Assembly: GCF_024341905.1 (NCBI RefSeq) | Contig: NZ_BQXY01000004.1 | Location: 49,998-91,697 of the forward strand | Reading direction: 5' to 3' | Length of the DNA: 41,700 nucleotides | Source of the DNA: Clostridium folliculivorans | GTDB taxonomy: Bacteria > Bacillota > Clostridia > Clostridiales > Clostridiaceae | Shown here: positions 1-7,934 of the stretch, piece by piece | How positions within the stretch are numbered: position 1 is the first letter of the stretch | How the letters are laid out: the number at the start of each line of letters is the position of its first letter | Translations under genes and position numbers: made by a program | The notes under the pieces: generated by a model | The model's database searches: none | Seen by the model: only the letters and a program-made list of their open reading frames with translations | Told to the model about the DNA's origin: nothing

Positions 1-17
1 CCCCTTCTGAGTCGCCA
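1..17 (+). tRNA. 3' tail of an upstream tRNA (partial)
   Basis: The first 17 bases fit the end of a tRNA: a T-stem 3' strand (ccctt), a 7-base acceptor strand (ctgagtc), a G discriminator and an encoded CCA. The tRNA-Thr gene follows 7 bases later, so this is probably a tRNA cluster. A G discriminator fits Asp, Asn, Glu or Gln, and Asp before Thr is common in Firmicutes clusters, but the identity cannot be read from the tail. Confidence 0.55.
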
Positions 18-24
18 ATTTGAT

Positions 25-99
25 GCTGGCATGGCTCAACGGTAGAGCAGCTGACTTGTAATCAGCAGGTTGTAGGTTCGATTCCTATTGCCAGCTCCA
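25..99 (+). tRNA. tRNA-Thr (anticodon TGT)
   Basis: Complete cloverleaf of 75 bases. The acceptor stem gctggca pairs with tgccagc. The anticodon stem gctga/tcagc encloses the loop cttgtaa, which gives anticodon TGT and decodes ACA/ACN threonine codons. The T-arm contains gttcgattc, the discriminator is T and the CCA is encoded. A strong terminator follows at once, so this is the last gene of its tRNA operon. Confidence 0.95.
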
Positions 100-105
100 A
101 GATAA

Positions 106-137
106 AGACATCTTACGATAGTAAGATGTCTTTTTTG
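106..137 (+). terminator. Terminator of the tRNA operon
   Basis: A perfect 11-bp stem (agacatcttac / gtaagatgtct) with a gata loop, followed directly by a T run. Confidence 0.9.
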
Positions 138-361
138 TTTTGTAAATAATATTATTTTTCTTAGGAAAGTATAAAATTTTTAGGCTCTACAGTTAAAATA
201 TTCTTTTAGAATAAAATAGGTTTTAAGCGTTTCTACTAATAGTGATTATAAGTAAAAGAGATAATATCTAATGAAGAACAACCCCTCATTCTAATAAGAA
301 GTAGTTTATCTATAATTTTTATAGTAGTCATCATAGTTATATAATATTGCACATAAAAAAT

Positions 362-375
362 AGTAAACAAATACA
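362..375 (+). promoter_or_regulatory. Operator-like site O1 upstream of mglBAC
   Basis: AGTAAACAAATACA matches 12 of 14 bases of the operator-like site overlapping the mgl start region (545-558). It is one of three related copies in this 460-base gap. It fits the CcpA cre consensus only weakly, at 8 of 11 defined positions. No gene is seen between the tRNA terminator and mglB; apart from these sites the gap is plain AT-rich DNA. Confidence 0.3.
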
Positions 376-398
376 ATAAATTTAGTAAAAAAATTATA

Positions 399-412
399 TG
401 TAAATGATTACT
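399..412 (+). promoter_or_regulatory. Operator-like site O2 upstream of mglBAC
   Basis: TGTAAATGATTACT resembles a LacI/CcpA-family operator and matches 9 of 11 defined positions of the cre consensus TGWAANCGNTNWCA. It lies 146 bases upstream of the promoter-proximal copy, which would permit a repression loop. Confidence 0.4.
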
Positions 413-510
413 TGAAAGAAAAATACAGTAAAAATGTAATCATATCAAATAGTTTTATTAATATCAACAATTAATAAAAAAATATTTGTGTAAAAGTACA
501 AAAAAATATA

Positions 511-539
511 TTGACAGTACGACTAAATTTTACTAAAAT
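511..539 (+). promoter_or_regulatory. mglBAC promoter
   Basis: TTGACA (511-516), a 17-base spacer and TAAAAT (534-539) form a near-consensus vegetative promoter. Transcription would start at about 546, inside the operator-like palindrome, about 53 bases before the mglB ATG. Confidence 0.8.
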
Positions 540-542
540 AAA

Positions 543-560
543 TTTGTAAACAATTACAAA
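543..560 (+). promoter_or_regulatory. Operator palindrome O3 (cre-like) at the mgl start site
   Basis: TTTGTAA-ACAA-TTACAAA is a perfect 7-bp inverted repeat. Its core TGTAAACAATTACA matches 10 of 11 defined positions of the CcpA cre consensus. The one deviation is A for the central G, so a GalR/LacI-type repressor other than CcpA is also possible. The position over +1 predicts repression. Confidence 0.6.
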
Positions 561-598
561 CGGGTATGAATTGAGAATAGTTTATGGGGGGATCATTT

Positions 599-1642
599 AT
601 GAACAAAAAAGTATTATTATTAACTATTACAGCAGCACTTTCGCTAACTTTAGCTGGATGCTCATCAACAAAGAATGAGACAAGCAAGGATAGTGGACTA
701 CCAAAGGTCGGAGTTACAATATATAAATATGATGACAACTTTATGTCATATGTAAGAAGATCAATTGATACAGGTGCTAATGGAAAAGCTACATTATCAA
801 TGAATGACTCACAAAATGACCAATCAAAGCAAAATGAGCAAGTTGATACTTTGATTTCTAAGGGAGTAAAATCACTAGCAATTAACTTAGTAGATCCAAA
901 GGCTGCTCCAACTATAATAGACAAAGCAAAGAAAGCGAACTTACCAGTAGTGTTCTTTAATAAAGAGCCAGAAGCTACTGCATTAAAGAGCTACGATAAA
1001 GCTTGGTATGTAGGAACTAAATCAGCAGAATCAGGTATATTACAAGGTGATTTAGTAGTAGATCAATGGACAAAGAATAAGGATAAATGGGACAAGAATA
1101 AGGATGGAAAGATTCAATACGTATTATTAAAAGGTGAACCAGGACATCCAGATGCAGAAGCTCGTACTAAATATGTTGTTGATGAAATAAAGAAAAAAGG
1201 TATAGATGTTGAAGAATTAGCTATAGATACTGCTATGTGGGATACTGCAAAGGCAACTGACAAGATGGATGCATGGATATCAAAGTTCGGTGATAAGATA
1301 GAATTTGTTATAGCTAACAACGATGCCATGGCTTTAGGTGCTTATGCATCACTAGAAAAAGCAGGATATTTCAAAGATGCTAACAAATTTATGCCAATAG
1401 TTGGTGTTGATGCTATACCAGAAGCATTAACAAAGATAAATGAAGGTAAGATGGTTGGTTCAGTACTTAATGATGCTAAGAACCAAGGTCAAGCAACTCT
1501 TGACTTGGCTATAAATGCAGCAAATGGAAAGAATCCTACTGATGGAACAAAGTGGCAACTAGATGATAATAAAGCAGTTCGTGTTCCTTATATTATCGTA
1601 ACTAAAGATAATATATCTGTAGGACAGGACGCTTACAAATAA
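599..1642 (+). CDS. mglB: Galactose/methyl-galactoside-binding lipoprotein MglB
   Basis: Substrate-binding lipoprotein that captures galactose or glucose outside the membrane and delivers it to MglAC. The ATG at 599 follows GGGGGG at the right distance; an in-frame ATG at 584 lies on top of that ribosome site and is rejected. The product is 347 residues. A signal peptide ends in the lipobox LAGC with lipidated Cys21. The calcium loop known from enterobacterial MglB is kept (DKNKDGKIQ, about residues 165-173), followed by the very conserved [11 protein letters not shown] and DTAMWDTA stretches and [11 protein letters not shown]. These make it MglB rather than a ribose- or xylose-binding relative. 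First gene of mglBAC; a stable hairpin separates it from mglA. Confidence 0.95.
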   Translation: MNKKVLLLTITAALSLTLAGCSSTKNETSKDSGLPKVGVTIYKYDDNFMSYVRRSIDTGANGKATLSMNDSQNDQSKQNEQVDTLISKGVKSLAINLVDPKAAPTIIDKAKKANLPVVFFNKEPEATALKSYDKAWYVGTKSAESGILQGDLVVDQWTKNKDKWDKNKDGKIQYVLLKGEPGHPDAEARTKYVVDEIKKKGIDVEELAIDTAMWDTAKATDKMDAWISKFGDKIEFVIANNDAMALGAYASLEKAGYFKDANKFMPIVGVDAIPEALTKINEGKMVGSVLNDAKNQGQATLDLAINAANGKNPTDGTKWQLDDNKAVRVPYIIVTKDNISVGQDAYK

Positions 1643-1651
1643 AAACACCAT

Positions 1652-1682
1652 GTATGAGGCACACATAAGGTGTGTCTCATAC
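1652..1682 (+). promoter_or_regulatory. Intercistronic hairpin between mglB and mglA
   Basis: A 13-bp stem (gtatgaggcacac / gtgtgtctcatac, one G-U pair) with a 5-base loop lies 9 bases after the mglB stop. There is no long T tract. In binding-protein operons such hairpins usually stabilise the upstream message or partly terminate, giving more binding protein than transporter. Confidence 0.75.
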
Positions 1683-1717
1683 TTATTTCAGTAATGAATT
1701 ATATGGAGGTGTAAACC

Positions 1718-3241
1718 ATGAGCAATGCGGTTGAAGCAGGATCAAAGCAAGAATTTATTCTAGAAATGAGAAATATAGTAAAAGAATTTCCTGGTGTTAA
1801 AGCATTAGCGGGAGTAAATTTAAGTGTTAGACCAGGAACGGTACATGCATTGATGGGCGAAAATGGAGCAGGGAAGTCAACTCTAATGAAATGCCTCTTT
1901 GGTATTTATCATCCGAATGAAGGAGAAATATTTTTTAATGGTCAAAGGGTTCAATTTCAAAACTCTAAACAAGCTTTAGATAATGGAGTTTCAATGGTTC
2001 ATCAGGAATTAAATCAGGTTAGACAGCGTAATATAATGGACAATATTTGGCTTGGTAGATATCCTCACAAAGGACCTTTTATAGATGAAAATAAAATGTA
2101 TGAAGATACAAAAAGAATATTTGATGAATTGGAAATAGAAGTTGATCCTAGAAGTAAGGTAAATACTTTATCAGTATCTCAAATGCAGATGGTTGAGATA
2201 GCTAAGGCAGTATCTTATGATTCTAAAATTATAGTTATGGATGAACCTACATCATCACTAACTGAAAAGGAAGTAAATCATCTGTTTAAAATAATTAATA
2301 AATTGAGAGATAGAAATGTTGCTATCATATATATATCACATAAAATGGAAGAAATTCTAAAGATATCTGATGAAGTTACAATAATGAGAGATGGTCAGTG
2401 GATTTCAACAGAACATGCCAGAGATCTAACAATGGATTTGATTATAAAAATGATGGTAGGTAGAGATTTATCAAATCGTTTCCCTGAAAAAGTAAATAAG
2501 CCTGGTAAAGTAATATTAGAGGTTAATAATTTAGTTGCACAAACGCAACCATCCTTAAAAGATATAAGTTTTGACCTTAGAGAAGGGGAAATCCTAGGGG
2601 TTGCCGGCCTTGTTGGAGCAAAAAGAACGGAACTTATAGAAAGTTTATTTGGGATGAGAAAGATTGAATCAGGAAAAATAACTCTTCATGGAAAAGAAAT
2701 AAGCAATAAATCTCCTCAGAAGGCTATGCAAAATGGATTTGCATTAGTTACTGAAGAGAGACGTGTTACAGGTATATTTGATAGGCTTCCTATAAGTTTC
2801 AATTCTATAATAGCCAATGTTGATAGTTATATAAACAAATTTGGAATATTATCTGACAAGAACATAGAGAAAGATACTCAGTGGGTAATAGATTCCATGA
2901 GAGTAAAGACACCTTCGCAGAAAACATATATAGGAAAACTATCTGGAGGAAATCAACAAAAGGTAATAATAGGACGTTGGTTACTTACAAAACCAGAAAT
3001 ACTGATGTTAGATGAACCAACTAGAGGTATTGATGTTGGAGCTAAATTTGAAATATATCAGTTGATGAATGAACTAGCTAAAGAAGGAAAAGGAATTATA
3101 ATGGTATCCTCTGAAATGCCAGAACTACTAGGAGTAACAGATAGAATTTTAGTAATGAGTAATGGAAGACTTGCAGGTATAGTCGAAACAAGAAATACAT
3201 CACAAGAAGAAATTATGCGTTTATCAGCAATGTACTTATAG
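1718..3241 (+). CDS. mglA: Galactose/methyl-galactoside import ATP-binding protein MglA
   Basis: Double ATPase of the sugar ABC importer on the cytoplasmic face, powering MglC. At 507 residues it has the usual length for two fused nucleotide-binding domains. Domain 1 shows Walker [10 protein letters not shown], signature LSVSQMQ and Walker [12 protein letters not shown]. Domain 2 shows the degenerate P-loop GLVGAKRTE typical of this subfamily, then [16 protein letters not shown] and [13 protein letters not shown]. The C-terminal half ([32 protein letters not shown]) is very close to E. coli MglA as I remember it, which supports galactoside rather than ribose transport. Start preceded by GGAGGTG. 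Confidence 0.95.
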   Translation: MSNAVEAGSKQEFILEMRNIVKEFPGVKALAGVNLSVRPGTVHALMGENGAGKSTLMKCLFGIYHPNEGEIFFNGQRVQFQNSKQALDNGVSMVHQELNQVRQRNIMDNIWLGRYPHKGPFIDENKMYEDTKRIFDELEIEVDPRSKVNTLSVSQMQMVEIAKAVSYDSKIIVMDEPTSSLTEKEVNHLFKIINKLRDRNVAIIYISHKMEEILKISDEVTIMRDGQWISTEHARDLTMDLIIKMMVGRDLSNRFPEKVNKPGKVILEVNNLVAQTQPSLKDISFDLREGEILGVAGLVGAKRTELIESLFGMRKIESGKITLHGKEISNKSPQKAMQNGFALVTEERRVTGIFDRLPISFNSIIANVDSYINKFGILSDKNIEKDTQWVIDSMRVKTPSQKTYIGKLSGGNQQKVIIGRWLLTKPEILMLDEPTRGIDVGAKFEIYQLMNELAKEGKGIIMVSSEMPELLGVTDRILVMSNGRLAGIVETRNTSQEEIMRLSAMYL

Positions 3242-3258
3242 GGTAGGGGGAATTGAAT

Positions 3259-4290
3259 ATGGAAAAACAGAAATTTTCTTTAAAAGGTAAGTTTGACAAG
3301 ACTTGGTTAATGAATAATGTTATTTATATAGTTCTAATTGCATTACTGGTAGTTATAGTAGCTATATCTCCTGATTTTTTAAGCATAAATAACTTCCGTA
3401 ATATATTAGCTCAGGCATCTACTCGTATTATAATAGCTTTAGGTGTTGGTGGTATATTAATTACGCAAGGTACAGATTTATCAGCAGGACGTATGGTAGG
3501 TTTATCGGCAGTACTTTCTGCATCAATGCTTCAAGCTACAGATTATGCGTATCGTATGTATCCTCATCTTCAAAAGTTACCGGTAGTAGTACCAATAGTA
3601 GTAGCTATGCTAGCATGTGGTATAATCGGTCTTTTAAATGGTGTTGTAGTTTCAATTTTTCAAGTTCCACCTTTTATAGCAACTCTAGGTATGATGATCA
3701 TAGTTTATGGACTTAACTCAATATACTTTGACCGTCCTCCATACGGAGCTCAACCAATAGGTGGTTTGGACAAGGACTTCTCTAATTTTGTTTTAGGTAG
3801 TATAGGTACTGGAACGAAGTTTGAAATACCTTATCTTATTATTTATGCAATAATAGTAACTCTTATAGTATGGTTATTATGGAATAAAACTAGATTCGGT
3901 AAGAATATGTATGCAATTGGTGGAAACCCTGAAGCTGCTACTGTATCTGGTGTTAATGTAGTTAAATATCTATTATTAATATATTTCTTAGCAGGAGCTC
4001 TTTATGGATTTGCAGGATCTCTAGAAGCTGGACGTGTTGGTAGTGCTACAAATAATACTGGTAACATGTATGAACTTGATGCTATAGCAGCCTGCGTTGT
4101 AGGTGGAGTTTCTACAGCTGGTGGTATAGGAACAGTTCCTGGCATAATAACAGGAGTATTAATATTCCAAGTTATTAACTATGGATTAGCGTTTATAGGT
4201 GTTAACCCTTACTATCAATATATTGTAAAAGGTTTAATTATAGTAAGTGCAGTTGCAATTGATATCAGAAAATATATAAAGAAAAAATAA
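3259..4290 (+). CDS. mglC: Galactose/methyl-galactoside permease MglC
   Basis: Membrane permease of the Mgl importer (BPD_transp_2 family), probably a homodimer with MglA attached. The ATG at 3259 lies 8 bases after GGGTAGGGGG; a TTG at 3253 is too close to that site. The 343 residues contain about eight to ten hydrophobic helices, the family motif GTDLSAGRMVGLSA, NGVVVSIFQVPPFIATLGMM, and the ATPase-contact loop around AIGGNPEAATVSGVN. The gene starts 17 bases after mglA and ends before a bidirectional hairpin, closing the operon. No sugar-specific regulator gene lies nearby. Confidence 0.94.
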   Translation: MEKQKFSLKGKFDKTWLMNNVIYIVLIALLVVIVAISPDFLSINNFRNILAQASTRIIIALGVGGILITQGTDLSAGRMVGLSAVLSASMLQATDYAYRMYPHLQKLPVVVPIVVAMLACGIIGLLNGVVVSIFQVPPFIATLGMMIIVYGLNSIYFDRPPYGAQPIGGLDKDFSNFVLGSIGTGTKFEIPYLIIYAIIVTLIVWLLWNKTRFGKNMYAIGGNPEAATVSGVNVVKYLLLIYFLAGALYGFAGSLEAGRVGSATNNTGNMYELDAIAACVVGGVSTAGGIGTVPGIITGVLIFQVINYGLAFIGVNPYYQYIVKGLIIVSAVAIDIRKYIKKK

Positions 4291-4303
4291 TATTTTATAA
4301 ATA

Positions 4304-4337
4304 AAAGAAGCAATGATAATATAATCATTGCTTCTTT
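4304..4337. terminator. Bidirectional terminator between mglC and the dnaI-like gene
   Basis: A perfect 14-bp stem (aaagaagcaatgat / atcattgcttcttt) with a 6-base loop lies between convergent genes. A-rich and T-rich flanks allow function in both directions. Confidence 0.85.
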
Positions 4338-4350
4338 ATCTTTTAGGAAA

Positions 4351-5328
4351 TTATCTAGCCAAGTTTTTCTTAACTCTTATATCCTCAGAGTAGAACTTGA
4401 AAAGTTTGAAGTTTCCAAAAAGACGAGAGGTTATTCTTTCTGCGTAATACTTAGTCAATGTTTGTAGTGACATATTTGTTGAAATAAGCATCTTCTTTTT
4501 ATTTAATAACTTTTTATTTAGTAGTGTAAACAGCTCTGTAACAGAGAATTCAGTTATTTGCTCTGCACCTAAGTCATCAATCACAAGCAAGTCGCAATTA
4601 ATTAAAAGATCTTCTACAGCTAGATTGTTATTAAATCTAATTTCTTTTAAATCTTTAATAAGTTCATCAGATGTTCTATATACTACTAAGTAGCCTTGGT
4701 CCAGTAGTTCCTTTGCGATACAGTTAGAAAGGAATGTCTTACCTGTTCCGGATGTACCGTAAAATAATAAGTTATCATCCCTCTTGGAGAAGTTAGGAAG
4801 ATAGTCAGTAGTAATCGAATTAAGTATAGTCTCTATGTTTTTTCTAGGAGAAAATTTTTCATCTCCAATTCTATGAGAAGGGTAATAGTTTAAGTTAAAG
4901 GTATCAAAGTTTTCCTCTTTTATAGCATTCTCAAGCCCAGAAGCTTTGTATTGAAGGCTAACTAATTTTTGTTTATAACATGAGCATCTTTCAGTCACAA
5001 TATAACCTGTATCCTTGCATTTACTACATCTATAATGCAGGTTCAAGTATTCAGGATTATATCCATGAGATACTAATAATTCATATTTTCTAGCTCTTAA
5101 CTCGGTTATTGCATCCTTTAACTCTTCAAAGTTTTGTGGTGATTCATCTTTTGATCTTAGTGCATTTATAGATAATCTTATGCACATTTTGCCTATTTCA
5201 TTATCTAAATCCAGTATTTCAGGGTGTTCATTTTTTATTATTTCTCTACGTTTCCTTAAAGCAGCAGCTTCTTGTTCTCTTATTTTTGTATATATATCTG
5301 TTAGTTGACCTTTATATTCGTTAATCAT
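4351..5328 (-). CDS. DnaI/DnaC-type replicative helicase loader
   Basis: AAA+ ATPase that loads the replicative helicase onto DNA at initiation or restart. The 325 residues match the DnaI layout. An N-terminal coiled region is followed by a zinc-binding segment (YRCSKC, then RCSCYK, about residues 98-117). The AAA+ domain has Walker A GTSGTGKT, Walker B LLVIDDLGAE, a sensor-1 region MLISTNMSL and an arginine-finger region ITSRLFG. It overlaps the upstream DnaD-domain gene by 8 bases, recalling the dnaB-dnaI pair of Bacillus, so loader and DnaD partner are probably made in fixed ratio. No symbol is given because clostridial naming varies (dnaC or dnaI). Confidence 0.9.
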   Translation of the reverse strand: MINEYKGQLTDIYTKIREQEAAALRKRREIIKNEHPEILDLDNEIGKMCIRLSINALRSKDESPQNFEELKDAITELRARKYELLVSHGYNPEYLNLHYRCSKCKDTGYIVTERCSCYKQKLVSLQYKASGLENAIKEENFDTFNLNYYPSHRIGDEKFSPRKNIETILNSITTDYLPNFSKRDDNLLFYGTSGTGKTFLSNCIAKELLDQGYLVVYRTSDELIKDLKEIRFNNNLAVEDLLINCDLLVIDDLGAEQITEFSVTELFTLLNKKLLNKKKMLISTNMSLQTLTKYYAERITSRLFGNFKLFKFYSEDIRVKKNLAR

Positions 5329-6322
5329 TATTATCCCATCCTAATAACTTTCTTTCTAATGAATCATAATCGTATGTTCTCTGCTCGTAATCTGTAAACT
5401 TCAAATTACTCTTTTTGCCGTTGTCATAATTGTTAGTGCTATTGTTAGATCTATTGTTACTAGTTTTTGAAGGTAAGTTTTTAGTTGCTACATCTTCAAG
5501 AGTTTTTATACCGTCATTATTCCAGCGAGTTAATATACCATCAATATATCTAAAGTCAGCCCTGTTTAACCTTTCAAAACATATTTCACAAGCCTTTAAT
5601 ATAACTTCATTAGAAAAGTTGTATGTAAACATCCATTTCTCCATAAGTTCTTCTTGAGGCTTCATGACTTCTGCGTTTTTTATTCCTAAATAAGCTAGTA
5701 TTTTTCTTATTTTTATCCATTTATCTTCACTTTTAGTAATATAAGCATGAACATCTTCTATATTTTTTATTCCGCTATCATGCCAAGCTAATGCAACCTT
5801 TTCTATATATCTAGAGTCAGACTTTCCTTTGGATACGCAGTATTCTATAAGCATTAATATCATTTCTGAAGAGAAAGCAAAATCATTTTGTAACCCAAGA
5901 TATGTTGACATTTCCTTAGGGGATAGTGGTCTAGCTAGTAGCCTTTCAACTTCCTTAAGCATATCTTTAGTACTGTTCTTATTTAATTCATCTAGTAAGT
6001 TAAGTGTAGATTCAGTATTTTCATCACCACTTAATTCTATAAACTTTATATTGAAATTATTCATTTTGTCTATAGGAACCAATTGTATTATACCTTCGTC
6101 ATGCCAATAGTTTAAGGCATTCATTATATCTGATTCTAAAAGATTTAAGTTAGAAGCTATAATGGATGAGCTAACTCCTAATTCACCTGAAATACTATAC
6201 TTTAGCATCATTAGGTAAACTTTTACAAATTCACCTCTTGCTTTTGGCATATACTTTTCTAGAAAAATATTGCTTACGGGAGTAAATTGTACAGGAGAAT
6301 TTTTAAGCATAAATGTACTCAT
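5321..6322 (-). CDS. DnaD-domain replication initiation protein (DnaB/DnaD-like)
   Basis: Partner of the helicase loader in replication initiation or restart. About 333 residues: an N-terminal winged-helix-like part (DnaD N domain, KVYLMMLKYS and onward), then two DnaD C-type modules. Each module ends in the typical helix motif, ALAWHDSGIKNIEDV and ILTRWNNDGIKTLEDV. The C-terminus is rich in Asn and Ser and probably disordered. GGAGGG precedes the ATG at 6322; the earlier in-frame ATG at 6340 lies on that site and has none of its own. The family tends to bind single-stranded DNA and to oligomerise. First gene of a two-gene operon with an unusually structured leader. Confidence 0.88.
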   Translation of the reverse strand: MSTFMLKNSPVQFTPVSNIFLEKYMPKARGEFVKVYLMMLKYSISGELGVSSSIIASNLNLLESDIMNALNYWHDEGIIQLVPIDKMNNFNIKFIELSGDENTESTLNLLDELNKNSTKDMLKEVERLLARPLSPKEMSTYLGLQNDFAFSSEMILMLIEYCVSKGKSDSRYIEKVALAWHDSGIKNIEDVHAYITKSEDKWIKIRKILAYLGIKNAEVMKPQEELMEKWMFTYNFSNEVILKACEICFERLNRADFRYIDGILTRWNNDGIKTLEDVATKNLPSKTSNNRSNNSTNNYDNGKKSNLKFTDYEQRTYDYDSLERKLLGWDNND

Positions 6323-6336
6323 AGGGTAATAACCCT
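6323..6336 (-). promoter_or_regulatory. Hairpin over the ribosome site of the dnaD-like gene
   Basis: On the minus strand AGGGT-TATT-ACCCT ends one base from the ATG at 6322. Its 5' arm is part of GGAGGG, the only good ribosome site, so folding would hide it. The stem is short (5 bp) but G/C-rich in an AT-rich leader. Confidence 0.5.
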
Positions 6337-6365
6337 CCATTCAATGTAATTTGTATGTCATTAGA

Positions 6366-6461
6366 GATGAAACACTTCAATCTGAAATCTATTTTTAAAA
6401 CTCTCACGGGTTCTGGTGAGAGAATTTAAAAATAATAAGTTTTATTACGAAGTGATACATC
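6366..6461 (-). promoter_or_regulatory. Large nested hairpin in the leader of the dnaD-dnaI operon
   Basis: Three nested helices share one axis. The outer has 11 of 13 pairs (6366-6378 with 6449-6461). The middle is a perfect 9-bp helix (6391-6399 with 6425-6433). The inner is a perfect 7-bp helix (6401-6407 with 6416-6422) with an 8-base loop. The whole lies within the transcribed leader predicted from the promoter at 6503-6531. It matches no riboswitch I recognise. Confidence 0.6.
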
Positions 6462-6502
6462 CATATATATCATTATAAAATGATAAACTCTTATGTAATT
6501 AT

Positions 6503-6531
6503 ATTATAACAGAGGGGAAAGGTTCTCTCAA
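6503..6531 (-). promoter_or_regulatory. Promoter of the dnaD-dnaI operon
   Basis: Minus strand: TTGAGA (6531-6526), 17-base spacer, TATAAT (6508-6503). Start near 6496, giving a leader of about 170 bases. Confidence 0.75.
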
Positions 6532-6694
6532 TAATGATAGCCTGCCAATTAATAACTAATACTAGTTTGCTCGTCATTGCATCAAATCATACATAAAGTA
6601 ATGCATAATAAAGCTTACTATAGGAGATATTAAAGAAGAATGCTGATTTTTTACCATTAAAAATATATTACATGAAAGGAAAAAGGTATATAAA

Positions 6695-7894
6695 ATGGGT
6701 AGTAGACGTATTAAACTTTTCTTAATAAAAGCAATAATTTTATTGGTAGTACCAGCTGTCATTTATATAAATGTGCTTAATAAGGTAGATTATTATTGCT
6801 TTTATGAAAATGGAGTATATATTGCTTGTGTAAATGATAGGGAGGAAGCAAAGGAAGCCTTCAATCAAGTAAAAGGTGATGTAAACAAAAGGTTTGGTAC
6901 TACTATAGAGGAATCTAATAATATATCTTTTAAAAAATCAAGTGGAAATGTAGTATCTGAATATACATTAAATGAATTAAAAGAGAACATAGTTAAAAAT
7001 CTAAAATTAAATATAACTGCATTTAGATTTGTTCTAGGAAAAAGATATATAGGGTATATAGCTAATAAAGAGGAAGGTAAGCAGATATTAGAGAAGGTAG
7101 CAGACAGGTACATAGATATAGGTAAGATAGATAAAAGCGACATAGTATCAATAAGTATTGATACTAATAGTGAGTATATAGAAGAGAAGACATCTGTATC
7201 AAATGTTTTGCCTACTGATGAGGTAGTAAATAAAATAATTGAAACAGATAAAGATAGTGAAGAACCATTAGTAAAAGTTGAAGTAAAGACGAAAGACAAA
7301 AATATGATAGATGTAGAACCATCTACTATAATAAATTCAAGCGAGGATTTATTTATTGGTGAATCTAAGGTGGATAAAGGTATTAATGGAAAGAATGAAG
7401 TTGAGGAAGAAAGTACATATATAAATGGTAAGAAAATCAATACAGAGAAAATAAGTGAGAAGGTTGTAATGAAACCAATAGACACTGTTATACATACAGG
7501 AATAAAAAATCCTATACCATCAGGCGTAGCTTTTTTATCAAAGCCATCAAGAGGCAGTATTAGTTCAAATTTTGGAGCTAGATGGGGGGAGGTACATCAT
7601 GGGATAGACATAGCTTCAAATGTAGGGGATCCTATAGGGGCTGCCTTAGATGGTATGGTAAAAGAAACTTCCTATAATAATGTATACGGTAATATGATAG
7701 TAGTTGATCATGGGGGCGGGATAGAAACTATATATGGACACTGCAGTAAGGTACTGGTGAAGCCTGGGCAGAAAATAAAAAGAGGAGATATAATCGGTAA
7801 AGTAGGAACTACGGGAAGAAGTACTGGACCGCATCTTCACTTTGAGTTAAGGGTTAATGGAACTGCTATAAATCCTAATAAATATATAAAGTAA
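6695..7894 (+). CDS. M23-family cell-wall endopeptidase with G5 domain
   Basis: Zinc endopeptidase expected to cut peptidoglycan cross-bridges or stems outside the membrane. The 399 residues begin with a signal anchor (about residues 5-27). A long extracellular stalk follows, then a G5 domain (about residues 225-275, GESKVDKGINGKNEV to KPIDTVIHTG). The C-terminal M23/LytM domain has ligands His302 and Asp305 in HHGID and the HLHFE motif at residues 380-384, so the catalytic set looks complete. AAGGAAAAAGG precedes the ATG. The gene diverges from the dnaD-dnaI operon and ends at a terminator shared with a convergent subtilase. Clostridial relatives occur in both sporulation and growth; nothing here decides which. 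Confidence 0.9.
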   Translation: MGSRRIKLFLIKAIILLVVPAVIYINVLNKVDYYCFYENGVYIACVNDREEAKEAFNQVKGDVNKRFGTTIEESNNISFKKSSGNVVSEYTLNELKENIVKNLKLNITAFRFVLGKRYIGYIANKEEGKQILEKVADRYIDIGKIDKSDIVSISIDTNSEYIEEKTSVSNVLPTDEVVNKIIETDKDSEEPLVKVEVKTKDKNMIDVEPSTIINSSEDLFIGESKVDKGINGKNEVEEESTYINGKKINTEKISEKVVMKPIDTVIHTGIKNPIPSGVAFLSKPSRGSISSNFGARWGEVHHGIDIASNVGDPIGAALDGMVKETSYNNVYGNMIVVDHGGGIETIYGHCSKVLVKPGQKIKRGDIIGKVGTTGRSTGPHLHFELRVNGTAINPNKYIK

Positions 7895-7897
7895 TAG

Positions 7898-7932
7898 AAA
7901 AGCACTAAGCTTTTAAAATACTTAGTGCTTTT
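7898..7932. terminator. Bidirectional terminator (M23 gene / subtilase)
   Basis: A 12-bp stem aaaagcactaag / cttagtgctttt with an 11-base loop between two convergent genes. Confidence 0.85.
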
Positions 7933-7934
7933 GG

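Noticed and set aside
584..601. Upstream ATG at 584 as mglB start
   Set aside because: It lies on the GGGGGG ribosome site of the ATG at 599 and would put MGGSF before a normal lipoprotein signal peptide.
1718..4290. mglBAC as a recent transfer from enterobacteria
   Set aside because: Proteins resemble E. coli Mgl closely, but codon use, ribosome sites and AT content are like the rest of the window.
6865..7485. 206-codon open frame opposite the M23 gene
   Set aside because: Antisense shadow of a well-supported gene, with Ser/Phe/Leu-rich composition and no ribosome site.
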